Below, one piece after another: positions 42,623 to 50,402 of a stretch of DNA of 64,000 nt (positions within the stretch are counted from its first letter, which is position 1; every line of letters begins with the position of its first letter). Source of the DNA: an uncultured Muribaculaceae bacterium (GTDB lineage: Bacteria; Bacteroidota; Bacteroidia; Bacteroidales; Muribaculaceae); the NCBI GenBank assembly GCA_910576935.1, contig CAJTKG010000012.1:1-64000 (forward strand). The letters are read 5' to 3'. Below the pieces are notes generated by a model that was given only the letters and a program-made list of their open reading frames with translations, made no database searches and was not told the origin of the DNA. Both the position numbers and the translations under genes were made by a program.

Positions 42623-43512
42623 CAGCCGACGATTTCCATTTTTATTATTTTGACGTCTTCGTTGGGACGGTCGCTGCGGTCGGTCTGTACTTTTTCTATT
42701 TTGTCGACTGTGTCCATGCCGTCGATGACTTCGCCGAAGACGGTGTAGGCGTTGTCGAGATGGGGTGTGCCGCCGACGGTTTTGTAGGCTTGTTTCATTT
42801 CAGGGGTGACGAGCTCGGTCGAGTCGTTGAAGTTTGCTTCGGTCTCGGCGATAAGTTTCTCCTGAAGTTTGTTGAGACCTTCACGGTCGTTGTTCTGACG
42901 CAGGCGGGCTATCTCGTCCTGATTTTTCATAACCAGGTTGTTGAAGTAGTTCTGCATGGCGGTGTTGCGGGCATAATTCTCGAGCTGGGCCATTTCGGCG
43001 TCGGTGACTTTCTTACCTGTTACGATATAGAACTGCGAGCCTGAAGATTCTTTCATGGGGTTGACCTGGTCGCCCTGACGAGCTGCGGCGAGAGCGCCGC
43101 GTTTGTGGAAGTGGCGCGGATAGACGATTTCGGCCGGAATGGTGTAGCCGGGGCCACCGGCGCCGAGCTGCTGACCCGGTTTGGCGGTCTTTGACTCGGG
43201 GTCGCCTGCCTGTACCATGAATTCGTTTATAACACGGTGGAAGAGGGTGCCGTTATAGAATCCTTCTTTGACGAGTTTGACGAAGTTGTCGCGGTGGAGA
43301 GGGGTGTCACCGTAGAGAAGTACTGTGAAGTTGCCGAGAGTGGTCTCGACTTTGACTTTGACGCTTGAAGAGTCGGTTTGTTGCATGTCGGTTGTCTGTT
43401 GGTTTTTGATTGAGTCTGAGCCGTCGGCGTTTTTTTCATTGCTGCCGTTGGCTGAGCCGCATGAGGCGAACATCATGATGAATGCCGTGAAGGCAAGAAT
43501 TTTTTTTATCAT
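42622..43512 (-). CDS. Cyclophilin-type peptidyl-prolyl isomerase lipoprotein
   Basis: A 296-residue envelope protein-folding catalyst. It has a lipobox at about residue 18 (MMFASCGS) and a low-complexity linker rich in Asn, Gln, Ser and Asp (about 20-50). The cyclophilin domain follows, with FYNGTLFHRVINEFMVQAGD, ESSGSQFYIVTG and NAYTVFGEVIDGMDTVDKI. Between the SQFYIVTG and VFGEV blocks there is a helical insertion of about 70 residues (about 170-240) that normal 165-residue cyclophilins lack. It overlaps the M16 peptidase gene by one base and follows a small hypothetical gene by 20 bp. Confidence 0.92.
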   Translation of the reverse strand: MIKKILAFTAFIMMFASCGSANGSNEKNADGSDSIKNQQTTDMQQTDSSSVKVKVETTLGNFTVLLYGDTPLHRDNFVKLVKEGFYNGTLFHRVINEFMVQAGDPESKTAKPGQQLGAGGPGYTIPAEIVYPRHFHKRGALAAARQGDQVNPMKESSGSQFYIVTGKKVTDAEMAQLENYARNTAMQNYFNNLVMKNQDEIARLRQNNDREGLNKLQEKLIAETEANFNDSTELVTPEMKQAYKTVGGTPHLDNAYTVFGEVIDGMDTVDKIEKVQTDRSDRPNEDVKIIKMEIVG

Positions 43513-43532
43513 TATGGTTTGTCGTTAAAAAG

Positions 43533-43913
43533 TCAGATGAGAGATGTGGGATGGAGGCGTTTGTAGATGCGTCTGAAGTTGTTGTCGGACTCGCAGAGCC
43601 GGCCGGCTCCGGCGGCATAGTCTTCGCCGTAGATGGCAGTCATTAGCCCGAGCAGGTAGCGGTGTTCGCGGTCTTTGTCTATCGTCAGGGCCACGAGGCG
43701 TCTGACGGCATCGGCAAAGCGCTTGCTGTCGATGATATTGAGGTATTTGGCGGCGCTGGCGCAGAATTGTCCGTCGCGGTCGATGTCTGATAGGTTGTCG
43801 ATGATGGTGTTGACGTCGTCGGCCTCGACCGTGTCGATGTGGTTTGCGAGGTATTCGTAGTTGAGCAGGCCGTCGGTGTCCTGTTTGAGATGTTTGAGGT
43901 CGTTTTCGTTCAT
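43533..43913 (-). CDS. Hypothetical 126-residue acidic protein
   Basis: A small, mostly helical, acidic protein (MNENDLKHLKQDTDGLLNYE at the start) with no signal peptide, membrane helix or recognised motif. The pattern of helices (for example FADAVRRLVALTIDKDREHR) suggests a HEAT- or TPR-like helical fold, but this is a guess. It has a promoter-like element upstream and is followed 20 bp later by the cyclophilin lipoprotein gene, so it probably leads a three-gene unit. Codon use is like its neighbours, which supports it as a real gene. Confidence 0.65.
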   Translation of the reverse strand: MNENDLKHLKQDTDGLLNYEYLANHIDTVEADDVNTIIDNLSDIDRDGQFCASAAKYLNIIDSKRFADAVRRLVALTIDKDREHRYLLGLMTAIYGEDYAAGAGRLCESDNNFRRIYKRLHPTSLI

Positions 43914-43942
43914 TATGAGCTTTGTTTTGCTGTAACAGGCGA

Positions 43943-43975
43943 CAAATTTAAGAAAAAAACTTCAATAATGACAAG
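43943..43975 (-). promoter_or_regulatory. Promoter of the hypothetical/cyclophilin/M16 unit
   Basis: Minus-strand CTTG (43972-43975), 21-bp spacer, TAAATTTG (43943-43950), 30 bp upstream of the start. Confidence 0.55.
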
Positions 43976-44028
43976 GCATCGCGATAAATCGGGCTTAACG
44001 TCTGTCGCTGTGGCGGTGAGGCAGCGGC

Positions 44029-44685
44029 TTATCGTCCGAGACGCAGTCTGAGATAGTCGATTACGAAGTCGGCGAGGGTCTCGAGGGGCAGGAGTGATGA
44101 GTCGAGGCATAGGTCGTAGCTTTTTGCGTGACCCCAGCGTTTGTCTGTGTAGAAGTTGTAGAAGTTTGCGCGGAGTTTGTCGGTTTTCTCGGCGAGTGCT
44201 TTTGCCTGTTCGGGAGTGACGCAGTCGGCGCGTTCGACGATGCGCTTGACGCATACATCTATCGGGGCATGGACGAAGATGTTGATGACGTTGTCGACGT
44301 CGCGCAGGACGTAGTCGGCGCTGCGTCCGACGATGACACAGGGGCCGCCGTCGGCGAGCTCGTGGATGAAGTCGCACTGTGCCTTGTAGATGCTGTCAGA
44401 GCTGATTGATGTCGAGCCGGTATAATATGCCATCGGGTTATAACCGAGGTTGAACGAGAAGAGGCCCGAGATGAATGTGGGCATGCGTTCGTCGTTTTTC
44501 TCGAAGTATTCGGTGCTGAGACCCGATTTCTCCGCTGCCTTGACCAGAAGCTGTTTGTCGTAGAAGGCTATGCCGAGTTTGTCGGCGATTAGCCTGCCGA
44601 GAGCTCGTCCGCCGCTGCCAAAGGTGCGTCCGACGGTAATGACATATTTTTCGGGTAGTTGTCGTTGGCGGTTATCGTTGTCCAT
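44029..44685 (-). CDS. Cytidylate kinase-like family protein
   Basis: A 218-residue P-loop protein of the cytidylate-kinase-like (PF13189-type) family, separate from the housekeeping Cmk. The nucleotide-binding segment is TVGRTFGSGGRALGRLIADK, followed by LGIAFYDKQLLVKAAEKSGL. Further motifs are CVIVGRSADYVLRDVDNVIN and the lid helix VKRIVERADCVTPEQAKALA. These proteins occur in many gut anaerobes, and their substrate is not established. It lies alone between a 115-bp gap and a small membrane protein gene. Confidence 0.85.
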   Translation of the reverse strand: MDNDNRQRQLPEKYVITVGRTFGSGGRALGRLIADKLGIAFYDKQLLVKAAEKSGLSTEYFEKNDERMPTFISGLFSFNLGYNPMAYYTGSTSISSDSIYKAQCDFIHELADGGPCVIVGRSADYVLRDVDNVINIFVHAPIDVCVKRIVERADCVTPEQAKALAEKTDKLRANFYNFYTDKRWGHAKSYDLCLDSSLLPLETLADFVIDYLRLRLGR

Positions 44686-44719
44686 GATTTTATTTATACA
44701 ATTATAATAAAGAGATTGT

Positions 44720-45265
44720 TTAGAATCGCGGGTTGAGGATTATGTCGTAACCGAGGAGTCCGGGGCATACCGAGAGCGTGAAATGGCTGCCGCTGCGGAT
44801 GGCGTTGTATCGTGAACGTGATGTCTCGTAGGTTTTGGTGCGCCCGTCGGGGAGGCTGACGGTTATGCAATACACGTCATAGTGTCCGGCCGGCGTCATG
44901 CGTCCCCGGCCGACGCGGCGGTAGCGTGTGCGCTGTTCTATGTGGCGGTCGATGACTTCGGCATCGCAGTCGTGAGCCGCGTCGCGGTCGGCAAAAACGT
45001 TGTTGGCCGTCAGGGTGATGCCATAGACAAGCGAGGCGGAGAATATGAAGGCCGAGATTGTTGTATAGACACGGTCGGTCATCGGTGTCACCCGGGCGAT
45101 AAAGCCTCTTAGCCAAGGGGCGAGTGCGGCTCCGGTGATGACGGCGAAGACGGGCGGCAGCCATCGGTCGACGATGGTGTCTCGGTCGAATATTATACCG
45201 GCGACGATTGCGGCGAGAGCCGTGAGGGTGCAGCAGACGACACCTGCGATTTTCAAAGCTTTCAT
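44720..45265 (-). CDS. Hypothetical membrane protein, 181 residues
   Basis: A small inner-membrane protein with about four hydrophobic helices (about 5-25, 35-55, 68-92) and a C-terminal soluble part (about 95-181). The soluble part looks beta-rich, with basic and aromatic residues (GHYDVYCITVSLPDGRTKTY). No family was recognised. It has a promoter element in a short divergent region shared with the M48 peptidase gene and is followed after 34 bp by the cytidylate-kinase-like gene. Confidence 0.65.
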   Translation of the reverse strand: MKALKIAGVVCCTLTALAAIVAGIIFDRDTIVDRWLPPVFAVITGAALAPWLRGFIARVTPMTDRVYTTISAFIFSASLVYGITLTANNVFADRDAAHDCDAEVIDRHIEQRTRYRRVGRGRMTPAGHYDVYCITVSLPDGRTKTYETSRSRYNAIRSGSHFTLSVCPGLLGYDIILNPRF

Positions 45266-45286
45266 CTTTGGTCACATTGTTTGGCA

Positions 45287-45294
45287 CAAAAATA
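45287..45294 (-). promoter_or_regulatory. -7 promoter element of the hypothetical membrane protein gene
   Basis: Minus-strand TATTTTTG, 21 bp upstream of the start codon. It lies within the -33/-7 region of the divergent M48 promoter. Confidence 0.5.
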
Positions 45295-45306
45295 ATGGAA
45301 ATTTTA

Positions 45307-45314
45307 TAATTTTG
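45307..45314 (+). promoter_or_regulatory. -7 promoter element of the M48 peptidase gene
   Basis: TAATTTTG matches TAnnTTTG, with TTTG (45280-45283) 23 bp upstream, slightly farther than usual. Confidence 0.55.
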
Positions 45315-45349
45315 CAGATACTAATGTAAAATTAAATTTGTTGACAGAT

Positions 45350-46144
45350 ATGAAACTCAGGAACCTCAAACTTGCCGCTGTGGCGGCTATGCTTGTTTTC
45401 GGCGGTGCGGCTTATGCTCAGTTCAATCTCAAAAAGGCAGGTTCGGCTGTCGCCAAGGCTGCCAAGGCTGTGACTCTTTCCGACGACCAGATGGTGCAGT
45501 ATGTAAAGGAGTATATCGACTGGATGGATGCCCACAACCCTGTCACTCCGGCCGACAATCCCTATACAAAACGTCTCGACAGTCTGACGGCCGGTCTGAC
45601 GTCGGTAGAGGGTACGCCGCTGAATTTCAAAGTCTATGATGTGATTGATGTCAATGCGTTCGCCTGTGCCGACGGTAGTGTGAGAGTGTTCTCGTCGCTG
45701 ATGGACATAATGAGCGACGAGGAGCTTCTCGGGGTCATAGGCCACGAAGTCGGCCATATCGCCCACAAGGATTCGAAAAAGGCGTTCAAGACCGCTCTGT
45801 TGACCTCGGCTCTGAAAGACGGTGTGTCGGCCAACGGCGGTGTCGCAGCCAAACTGACCGACTCGCAGCTTGGTGATCTTGGCGAGGCTCTTGTCAACGC
45901 CAATTACTCGCAGAAGCAGGAGAAGGCTGCCGACGATTACGGTTATGAATTTCTCAAGTCGCACGGCCGCAATCCTTATGCGATGGCATTGTCGTTTATG
46001 AAACTAAAGGAACTCGAAGAAAAGCAAGGCTACGGCAAGACAAGCAAGGTCAACCAGCTCTTTTCGTCGCATCCCGATCTCGAGCTACGTATCAAACGTA
46101 TGAGTGAACGGGCAGGAAAAGAAGGTTTCTCCAGGCCGGAATAA
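45350..46144 (+). CDS. M48-family metalloprotease, exported
   Basis: A 264-residue protein related to BepA/LoiP-type periplasmic M48 zinc proteases involved in outer-membrane quality control. It has a signal peptide (KLRNLKLAAVAAMLVFGGAAYAQ would be the full segment; cleavage near AYA-Q), the HExxH motif in VIGHEVGHIAHKDSKK, and the downstream ligand glutamate region QKQEKAADDYGYEFL. The C-terminal SSHPDLELRIKRM is also typical. The ATG at 45350 was preferred to upstream TTG codons because it gives a canonical signal peptide. It is probably transcribed with the next two genes. Confidence 0.92.
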   Translation: MKLRNLKLAAVAAMLVFGGAAYAQFNLKKAGSAVAKAAKAVTLSDDQMVQYVKEYIDWMDAHNPVTPADNPYTKRLDSLTAGLTSVEGTPLNFKVYDVIDVNAFACADGSVRVFSSLMDIMSDEELLGVIGHEVGHIAHKDSKKAFKTALLTSALKDGVSANGGVAAKLTDSQLGDLGEALVNANYSQKQEKAADDYGYEFLKSHGRNPYAMALSFMKLKELEEKQGYGKTSKVNQLFSSHPDLELRIKRMSERAGKEGFSRPE

Positions 46145-46206
46145 ATCAAAATAATGTATTGGGGTGTTTATTATACTGAATACATTAATAATAGTAATAA
46201 AAGAAG

Positions 46207-46887
46207 ATGAAAGGACATAAGCTGATATTCACGGCGTTGCTGGCTCTGGCAGCCGGCGTAGCGCTGATACTTACCTATCGGACGGTCAGCAGCGAGGGTG
46301 TCGTAATCACCGGCGGTGTAATGTTTGTGCTTGCCGGATTTATCAACGTGATCGCTTTTCTGTCGTCGCGCGACGACAGGGGCAAGTCGCATCTTGGCGC
46401 GTTCGGTCTGGCTTTCGGCTGGCTGACAAGCGGCGCGGCTGTCGTGCTCGGTTTGTCGATGCTGATTTTCCAAAGCACGTTTGTCGGTCTTGTGCCTTTT
46501 ATCTTCGGCGTACTTGTCGTTTTCGGCGCCCTGTTCCAGTTTTTTGTGCTCAGTGTAGGCATAAGGCCGGTGACGTTGCCGGCATGGCTCTATGCTTTCC
46601 CGCTGGCGCTGGCCGGCATGTCGGTGTATGTCTTCATGCAGCAGTCGCAGATTGACGACAGTACGATAATGCTTGCGACGGGGATAGCCTTTACGATCTT
46701 CGGTGCGGCCATGTTTATCGAGGGTGCTATGGTCGGCGCGGCCAACCGCCGTCAGCGCCGGGAGCAGGTTGCTGTCGATTCGTCTACGGTCACTGACGTG
46801 ACGGCCAAGACCGGCGAGGTGACCGACGAGAGTGTGACAGCTGACAATGTGGCAGATGACTCTACCGATGATGCTATAACAAAATGA
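46207..46887 (+). CDS. Multi-span membrane protein, DUF308/HdeD-like
   Basis: A 226-residue inner-membrane protein with six hydrophobic helices arranged in pairs (GVVITGGVMFVLAGFINVIA; VPFIFGVLVVFGALFQFFVL) and a soluble acidic C-terminal tail rich in Thr, Asp and Val (about 185-226). The helix-pair repeats resemble the DUF308/HdeD acid-resistance family, but the match is by pattern only. Its stop overlaps the start of the HAD gene by four bases, so the two are translationally coupled. Confidence 0.65.
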   Translation: MKGHKLIFTALLALAAGVALILTYRTVSSEGVVITGGVMFVLAGFINVIAFLSSRDDRGKSHLGAFGLAFGWLTSGAAVVLGLSMLIFQSTFVGLVPFIFGVLVVFGALFQFFVLSVGIRPVTLPAWLYAFPLALAGMSVYVFMQQSQIDDSTIMLATGIAFTIFGAAMFIEGAMVGAANRRQRREQVAVDSSTVTDVTAKTGEVTDESVTADNVADDSTDDAITK

Positions 46888-47612
46888 GTCGTTTCGGCAA
46901 TGATGCTATGGTGTGGGTCGATCTCGACGACACCGTCTGGGATATGAGAGGCAACTCGGAGTTGTGTCTGAGCGAGCTTTTCGACGAAGAGGGAATAGAT
47001 GGTTATTTTGCCGACAAGGCGTTATGGTCGCGTATATATCATGAAATAAACCAGGGCTTGTGGCAGCGTTACAGTCGCGGCGAGATCTCACGCGATTATC
47101 TGCGTCGCGAGCGTTTTGCCTCGCCGTTGCGTCTTGTCGGTGTCGGTGACGCCGAGGCGTGCAGACTGTCAGATCACTATGATAAGGTCTATCTCAGCCG
47201 GCTCGGGAGCAAGACCGGTCTTGTCGACGGAGCACGTGATTTTCTTGATTATCTCAAGCGTCGCGGCTATCGTCTCGGTGTGCTGAGCAACGGTTTCAAA
47301 GAAGTGCAGTATGACAAGATGCGCTCGGGCGGTATAGCCGATTGTTTTGACGTTGTTGTTCTGAGCGACGAGATTGAGGTCAACAAACCCGACCGGCGGT
47401 TATATGACTATGCAATTGCCAAAGCGGCGAGTGACGGTCGTGTCAATGTCATGATTGGCGACAATATAGAGACCGATATAGCCGGGGCGGTAAATGCCGG
47501 CTGGCCGTCGATATGGTATAACCCCGGCGGAGCCGGTTTACCTGCAGATATGTCTGACGCCGACATCAGTGAGGTCGCAGCCCTCGCCGACATCTGCGGC
47601 CCGTTGCTCTGA
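46884..47612 (+). CDS. HAD-family hydrolase, YjjG-type nucleotidase-like
   Basis: A 242-residue HAD phosphatase. Motif I is WVDLDDTVWDM, the cap is helical, motif II is GVLSNGFKEVQ, and motifs III/IV are VNKPDRRLYDYAI and VMIGDNIETDIAGAVNAGW. The DLDDT form and the GFKEVQ segment resemble YjjG/YfnB-type 5'-nucleotidases (house-cleaning of non-canonical pyrimidines). The substrate is inferred from the family only. Its start overlaps the upstream membrane-protein gene as ATGA. Confidence 0.85.
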   Translation: MSRFGNDAMVWVDLDDTVWDMRGNSELCLSELFDEEGIDGYFADKALWSRIYHEINQGLWQRYSRGEISRDYLRRERFASPLRLVGVGDAEACRLSDHYDKVYLSRLGSKTGLVDGARDFLDYLKRRGYRLGVLSNGFKEVQYDKMRSGGIADCFDVVVLSDEIEVNKPDRRLYDYAIAKAASDGRVNVMIGDNIETDIAGAVNAGWPSIWYNPGGAGLPADMSDADISEVAALADICGPLL

Positions 47613-47644
47613 GCGTCGGCGCACGGGACGTCGGGCCGTTTTTT
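47597..47644 (+). terminator. Terminator overlapping the end of the HAD gene
   Basis: Arms cggcccg and cgggccg enclose 28 nt including the stop codon and are followed by six T. Confidence 0.5.
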
Positions 47645-47656
47645 GATGAATGACAA

Positions 47657-47690
47657 GCCGAAAAACGGCCTTTAAGCCGAAAAAAACGGC
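47657..47690. repeat. Two tandem mini-hairpins upstream of HU
   Basis: The unit aagccg-A(n)-cggc occurs twice in a row (gccgaaaaacggc and gccgaaaaaaacggc), each able to form a 4-bp stem with an A-only loop. A weak promoter-like GATATTTG lies at 47753-47760. Otherwise the gap before HU is AT-rich and gene-free. Confidence 0.5.
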
Positions 47691-47847
47691 GTAATCGTTA
47701 AATAATCACTACAAAAGCCGCAAAGTATTGTGTTAGATTCAAAAAAAAGTGCGATATTTGCGCTTGCAAAAATGAAATAACGATGTGAGCTGCTATAAAA
47801 CGCTCATAAAGATATTAATAAACCAGTAACCTAAAAAATAAACAAAA

Positions 47848-48120
47848 ATGACTAAAGCCGACATTGTAAACGAAATTGCAAAGTCTACAGGTATTGACAA
47901 ACCCGCTGTGCTTGAGACAATCGAGAAATTCATGGAAGTAGTTAAGGACTCGCTTGCTCACGGAGAGAATGTATATCTTCGCGGCTTCGGCAGCTTTATC
48001 GTAAAGACACGCTCTGAGAAGACCGCGCGCAACATTTCAAAGAATACGACTATTATCATTCCCGCCCATAAGATCCCCGCGTTCAAACCCGCCAAGGTCT
48101 TCATGGAAGATGTAAAATAA
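47848..48120 (+). CDS. HU-family DNA-binding protein
   Basis: A 90-residue histone-like nucleoid protein. It begins MTKADIVNEIAKSTGIDKPA, has the core FGSFIVKTRSEKTARN (the signature arm region) and ends in the minor-groove-binding arm and PAFKPAKVFMEDVK. Length and pattern match HU/IHF. The leader of about 90 nt is AT-rich with a poor promoter match. It is followed by the mini basic protein gene and RNase E/G, an arrangement I believe to be common in Bacteroidetes. Confidence 0.95.
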   Translation: MTKADIVNEIAKSTGIDKPAVLETIEKFMEVVKDSLAHGENVYLRGFGSFIVKTRSEKTARNISKNTTIIIPAHKIPAFKPAKVFMEDVK

Positions 48121-48178
48121 CAGGAGCATCGCTCTATAGCAAATACAAGATATTAACCATTTAATAAATTAGCGTAAA

Positions 48179-48268
48179 ATGCCAAGCGGAAAGAAAAGAA
48201 AAGGCCACAAGATGGCCACCCACAAGCGCAAAAAACGTCTCAGAAAAAATCGTCACAAGAAGAAATAA
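48179..48268 (+). CDS. 29-residue basic protein, AURKAIP1/COX24 (bS22-like) type
   Basis: A tiny, extremely basic protein starting MPSGKKRKGHKMATHKRKKR and ending in RKNRHKKK. This is the COX24/AURKAIP1 pattern, whose mitochondrial member is ribosomal protein mS38 and whose mycobacterial counterpart is the small-subunit protein bS22. A ribosomal role near the decoding centre is therefore likely by homology. The ATG lies 58 bp after the HU stop and no T-rich terminator is seen between, so it is probably co-transcribed with HU. It is short enough to be missed by gene finders. Confidence 0.8.
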   Translation: MPSGKKRKGHKMATHKRKKRLRKNRHKKK

Positions 48269-48306
48269 CAATTATTTCTATAACGATTACGAATAAACGC
48301 TATACG

Positions 48307-48367
48307 AAGAACAAACTTGAAGCGGGCGTCTCAGCCGGGATAGCAGTTCCGATCAAAGTTTGTTCTT
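48307..48367 (+). promoter_or_regulatory. Hairpin in the RNase E/G leader
   Basis: Perfect 12-bp arms aagaacaaactt (48307-48318) and aagtttgttctt (48356-48367) lie about 100 bp upstream of the RNase E/G start. It may be a terminator/attenuator after the mini-protein gene or a control element; no long T-run follows. Confidence 0.5.
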
Positions 48368-48470
48368 TGTGTTTATTCTGAGATATAACTCCCACAACAG
48401 CCATTCAGGTATCCTTCGCCGTGTCGTGCAGCCTATGCCGCGCGGCGGTATCAACAACAAACATTGACCA

Positions 48471-50240
48471 ATGAAAAGCGAACTCATCGTAGACGTTCAG
48501 CCGAGCGAGGTTTCGATAGCCTTGCTTGAAGACTCGCGACTGGTGTCTCTGCAGAAAGAGGCACGCAACATCGCGTATGCCGTCGGCGACATCTATCTGG
48601 CCAAGGTAAAAAAGCTTATGCCGGGCCTCAATGCCGCCTTTGTCAATGTCGGTTATGAAAAGGATGCTTTCCTCCACTACCTCGATCTCGGGTCACACTT
48701 CGCCACCTACAGCGATTTTGTCAAGCAACTGCTTGACGACCGTCAGAAGCAGCCCGTGCTCGAGAAAATGAAAATACGCCCCGATATCGACAAACACGGT
48801 TCGATTGTCGATCTTCTCGAATCGGGGCGCGAACTGCTCGTTCAGATCGTCAAAGAACCCATATCGTCGAAAGGTCCGCGACTGACGACAGAGATCACAT
48901 TTACCGGCCGATTTATCGTGCTGATACCTTTCAGCGACAAGATCTCGATATCACAGAAGATAAAATCGACAGAAGAGAAGGTCAGACTGCGCCGCCTCAT
49001 CGAGAGCATCAAGCCGAAAAATTTCGGTGTCATCGTGCGTACGTCGGCCGAGGGCAAAGGCGCCGCCGAGCTCAACAACGAGCTGAAGACACTGCTCGGT
49101 TGCTGGAACAACGCCCTGCTCAAGGCGCAGAAAGCTCCCGTGCCGTCGCTCATATTCGAAGAAGAGAGCCGTATAGTCGGTATGCTTCGCGATGTCTTCA
49201 GCCCGTCGTTCGAGAGCATCCATGTCAATGACGCCGATATCTTCGCCCAGATTGACAAATACGTCTCGCTTATCGCCCCCGAACGCAAGGATATCGTCAA
49301 ACTCTATGACAAGGACCTTCCTATCTTCGACAGCTTCTCGATCACACGCCAGATAAAATCGTCGTTTGGCAAGACAGTGTCATTCAAGTCGGGCGCATAT
49401 ATAATCATCGAGCACACCGAAGCACTGCACGTCATCGACGTCAACTCGGGCAACCGCGCCAAAGCAACCAACGATCAGGAGAGCAATGCGCTCGAGGTCA
49501 ACCTTCGTGCCGCCGACGAGATAGCGCGACAGCTGCGTCTTCGCGACATGGGCGGCATTATCGTCATAGACTTCATCGACATGAACAAGAGCGAGCACCG
49601 CCAGCAACTCTATGATCACATGCGCGAGATAATGGCCAACGACCGTGCGCGCCACAATATCCTGCCGCTAAGTAAATTCGGTCTGATGCAGATAACGCGT
49701 CAGCGTGTGCGTCCGGCGCTTGACATAACTACGACCGAGACGTGTCCGTCGTGTTTCGGCAAGGGCGAGGTGCAGCCGTCGCTGCTTTTTACCGACACCT
49801 TGCGCGAAAAACTCGACTATCTTGTCAACGGTCTCGGAGTCAAGAATTTTGTGATGTATGTGCATCCGTTTGTCGAGGCATATATCAAGCGAGGTCTGTT
49901 TAATTCGCTCTATCGCCGTTGGCGCGGCGAGCTCGGCCGCAGTTTCAAGGTGATGGCCGACGAGTCGCTGGCCTATCTGCAGTATCGTGTGCTTGACAAA
50001 GACCGCAACGAAATCAATCTGCGCGACGAGAAAGACGAAGGTTCATCATCGACGACCAAGCTCAAAAATAAAGAGAAAAACCGCGGGGCTGCGGCTGATG
50101 ACGAGACTACGGCCGAACCTGCCAAGGCAGCCAAGCCTAAAAAACCGCGGCGAAAGTCAAAATCCAAGACTGCCGGCGATAAATCAGATGCGGTATCGAC
50201 GACAACCGCTTTGACCGTAATAGACAAATCAGAGGAATAG
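48471..50240 (+). CDS. Ribonuclease E/G
   Basis: A 589-residue endoribonuclease for mRNA decay and rRNA processing. It starts with the S1 domain (GDIYLAKVKKLMPGLNAAFV), followed by the 5'-sensor/RNase H-like core and DNase-I-like region. Catalytic aspartates lie in HVIDVNSGN (about 323) and IIVIDFIDMN (about 367). The zinc-link cysteines are in ETCPSCFGKG (425-428). A lysine- and alanine-rich disordered tail (about 530-589) follows, perhaps for RNA or partner binding. The catalytic part is RNase G-like in length. It sits behind a long, hairpin-bearing leader after HU and the mini basic protein. Confidence 0.95.
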   Translation: MKSELIVDVQPSEVSIALLEDSRLVSLQKEARNIAYAVGDIYLAKVKKLMPGLNAAFVNVGYEKDAFLHYLDLGSHFATYSDFVKQLLDDRQKQPVLEKMKIRPDIDKHGSIVDLLESGRELLVQIVKEPISSKGPRLTTEITFTGRFIVLIPFSDKISISQKIKSTEEKVRLRRLIESIKPKNFGVIVRTSAEGKGAAELNNELKTLLGCWNNALLKAQKAPVPSLIFEEESRIVGMLRDVFSPSFESIHVNDADIFAQIDKYVSLIAPERKDIVKLYDKDLPIFDSFSITRQIKSSFGKTVSFKSGAYIIIEHTEALHVIDVNSGNRAKATNDQESNALEVNLRAADEIARQLRLRDMGGIIVIDFIDMNKSEHRQQLYDHMREIMANDRARHNILPLSKFGLMQITRQRVRPALDITTTETCPSCFGKGEVQPSLLFTDTLREKLDYLVNGLGVKNFVMYVHPFVEAYIKRGLFNSLYRRWRGELGRSFKVMADESLAYLQYRVLDKDRNEINLRDEKDEGSSSTTKLKNKEKNRGAAADDETTAEPAKAAKPKKPRRKSKSKTAGDKSDAVSTTTALTVIDKSEE

Positions 50241-50265
50241 CATCGGGCAACAATCCCGACAAAGA

Positions 50266-50312
50266 CAAGCGAGGCTGTATTACCTGAAAGTAATGCGGCC
50301 TCGTGTTTATTT
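50266..50312 (+). terminator. Terminator after RNase E/G
   Basis: Stem cgaggctgtatta / taatgcggcctcg with G-U pairs and an 8-nt loop, followed by a T-rich run. Confidence 0.65.
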
Positions 50313-50369
50313 GTGCGTTTGATTTAATCTTATATACTTCCGCTATTATGTTTCGTCGAATTTTTTTCG

Positions 50370-50377
50370 TATATTCG
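50370..50377 (+). promoter_or_regulatory. Weak -7 promoter element of the GH3 gene
   Basis: TATATTCG differs from TAnnTTTG at one position; no -33 TTTG at the right distance. The start codon is 26 bp downstream. Confidence 0.35.
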
Positions 50378-50402
50378 CATTGTGTTTCAATATGATATTG
50401 CT

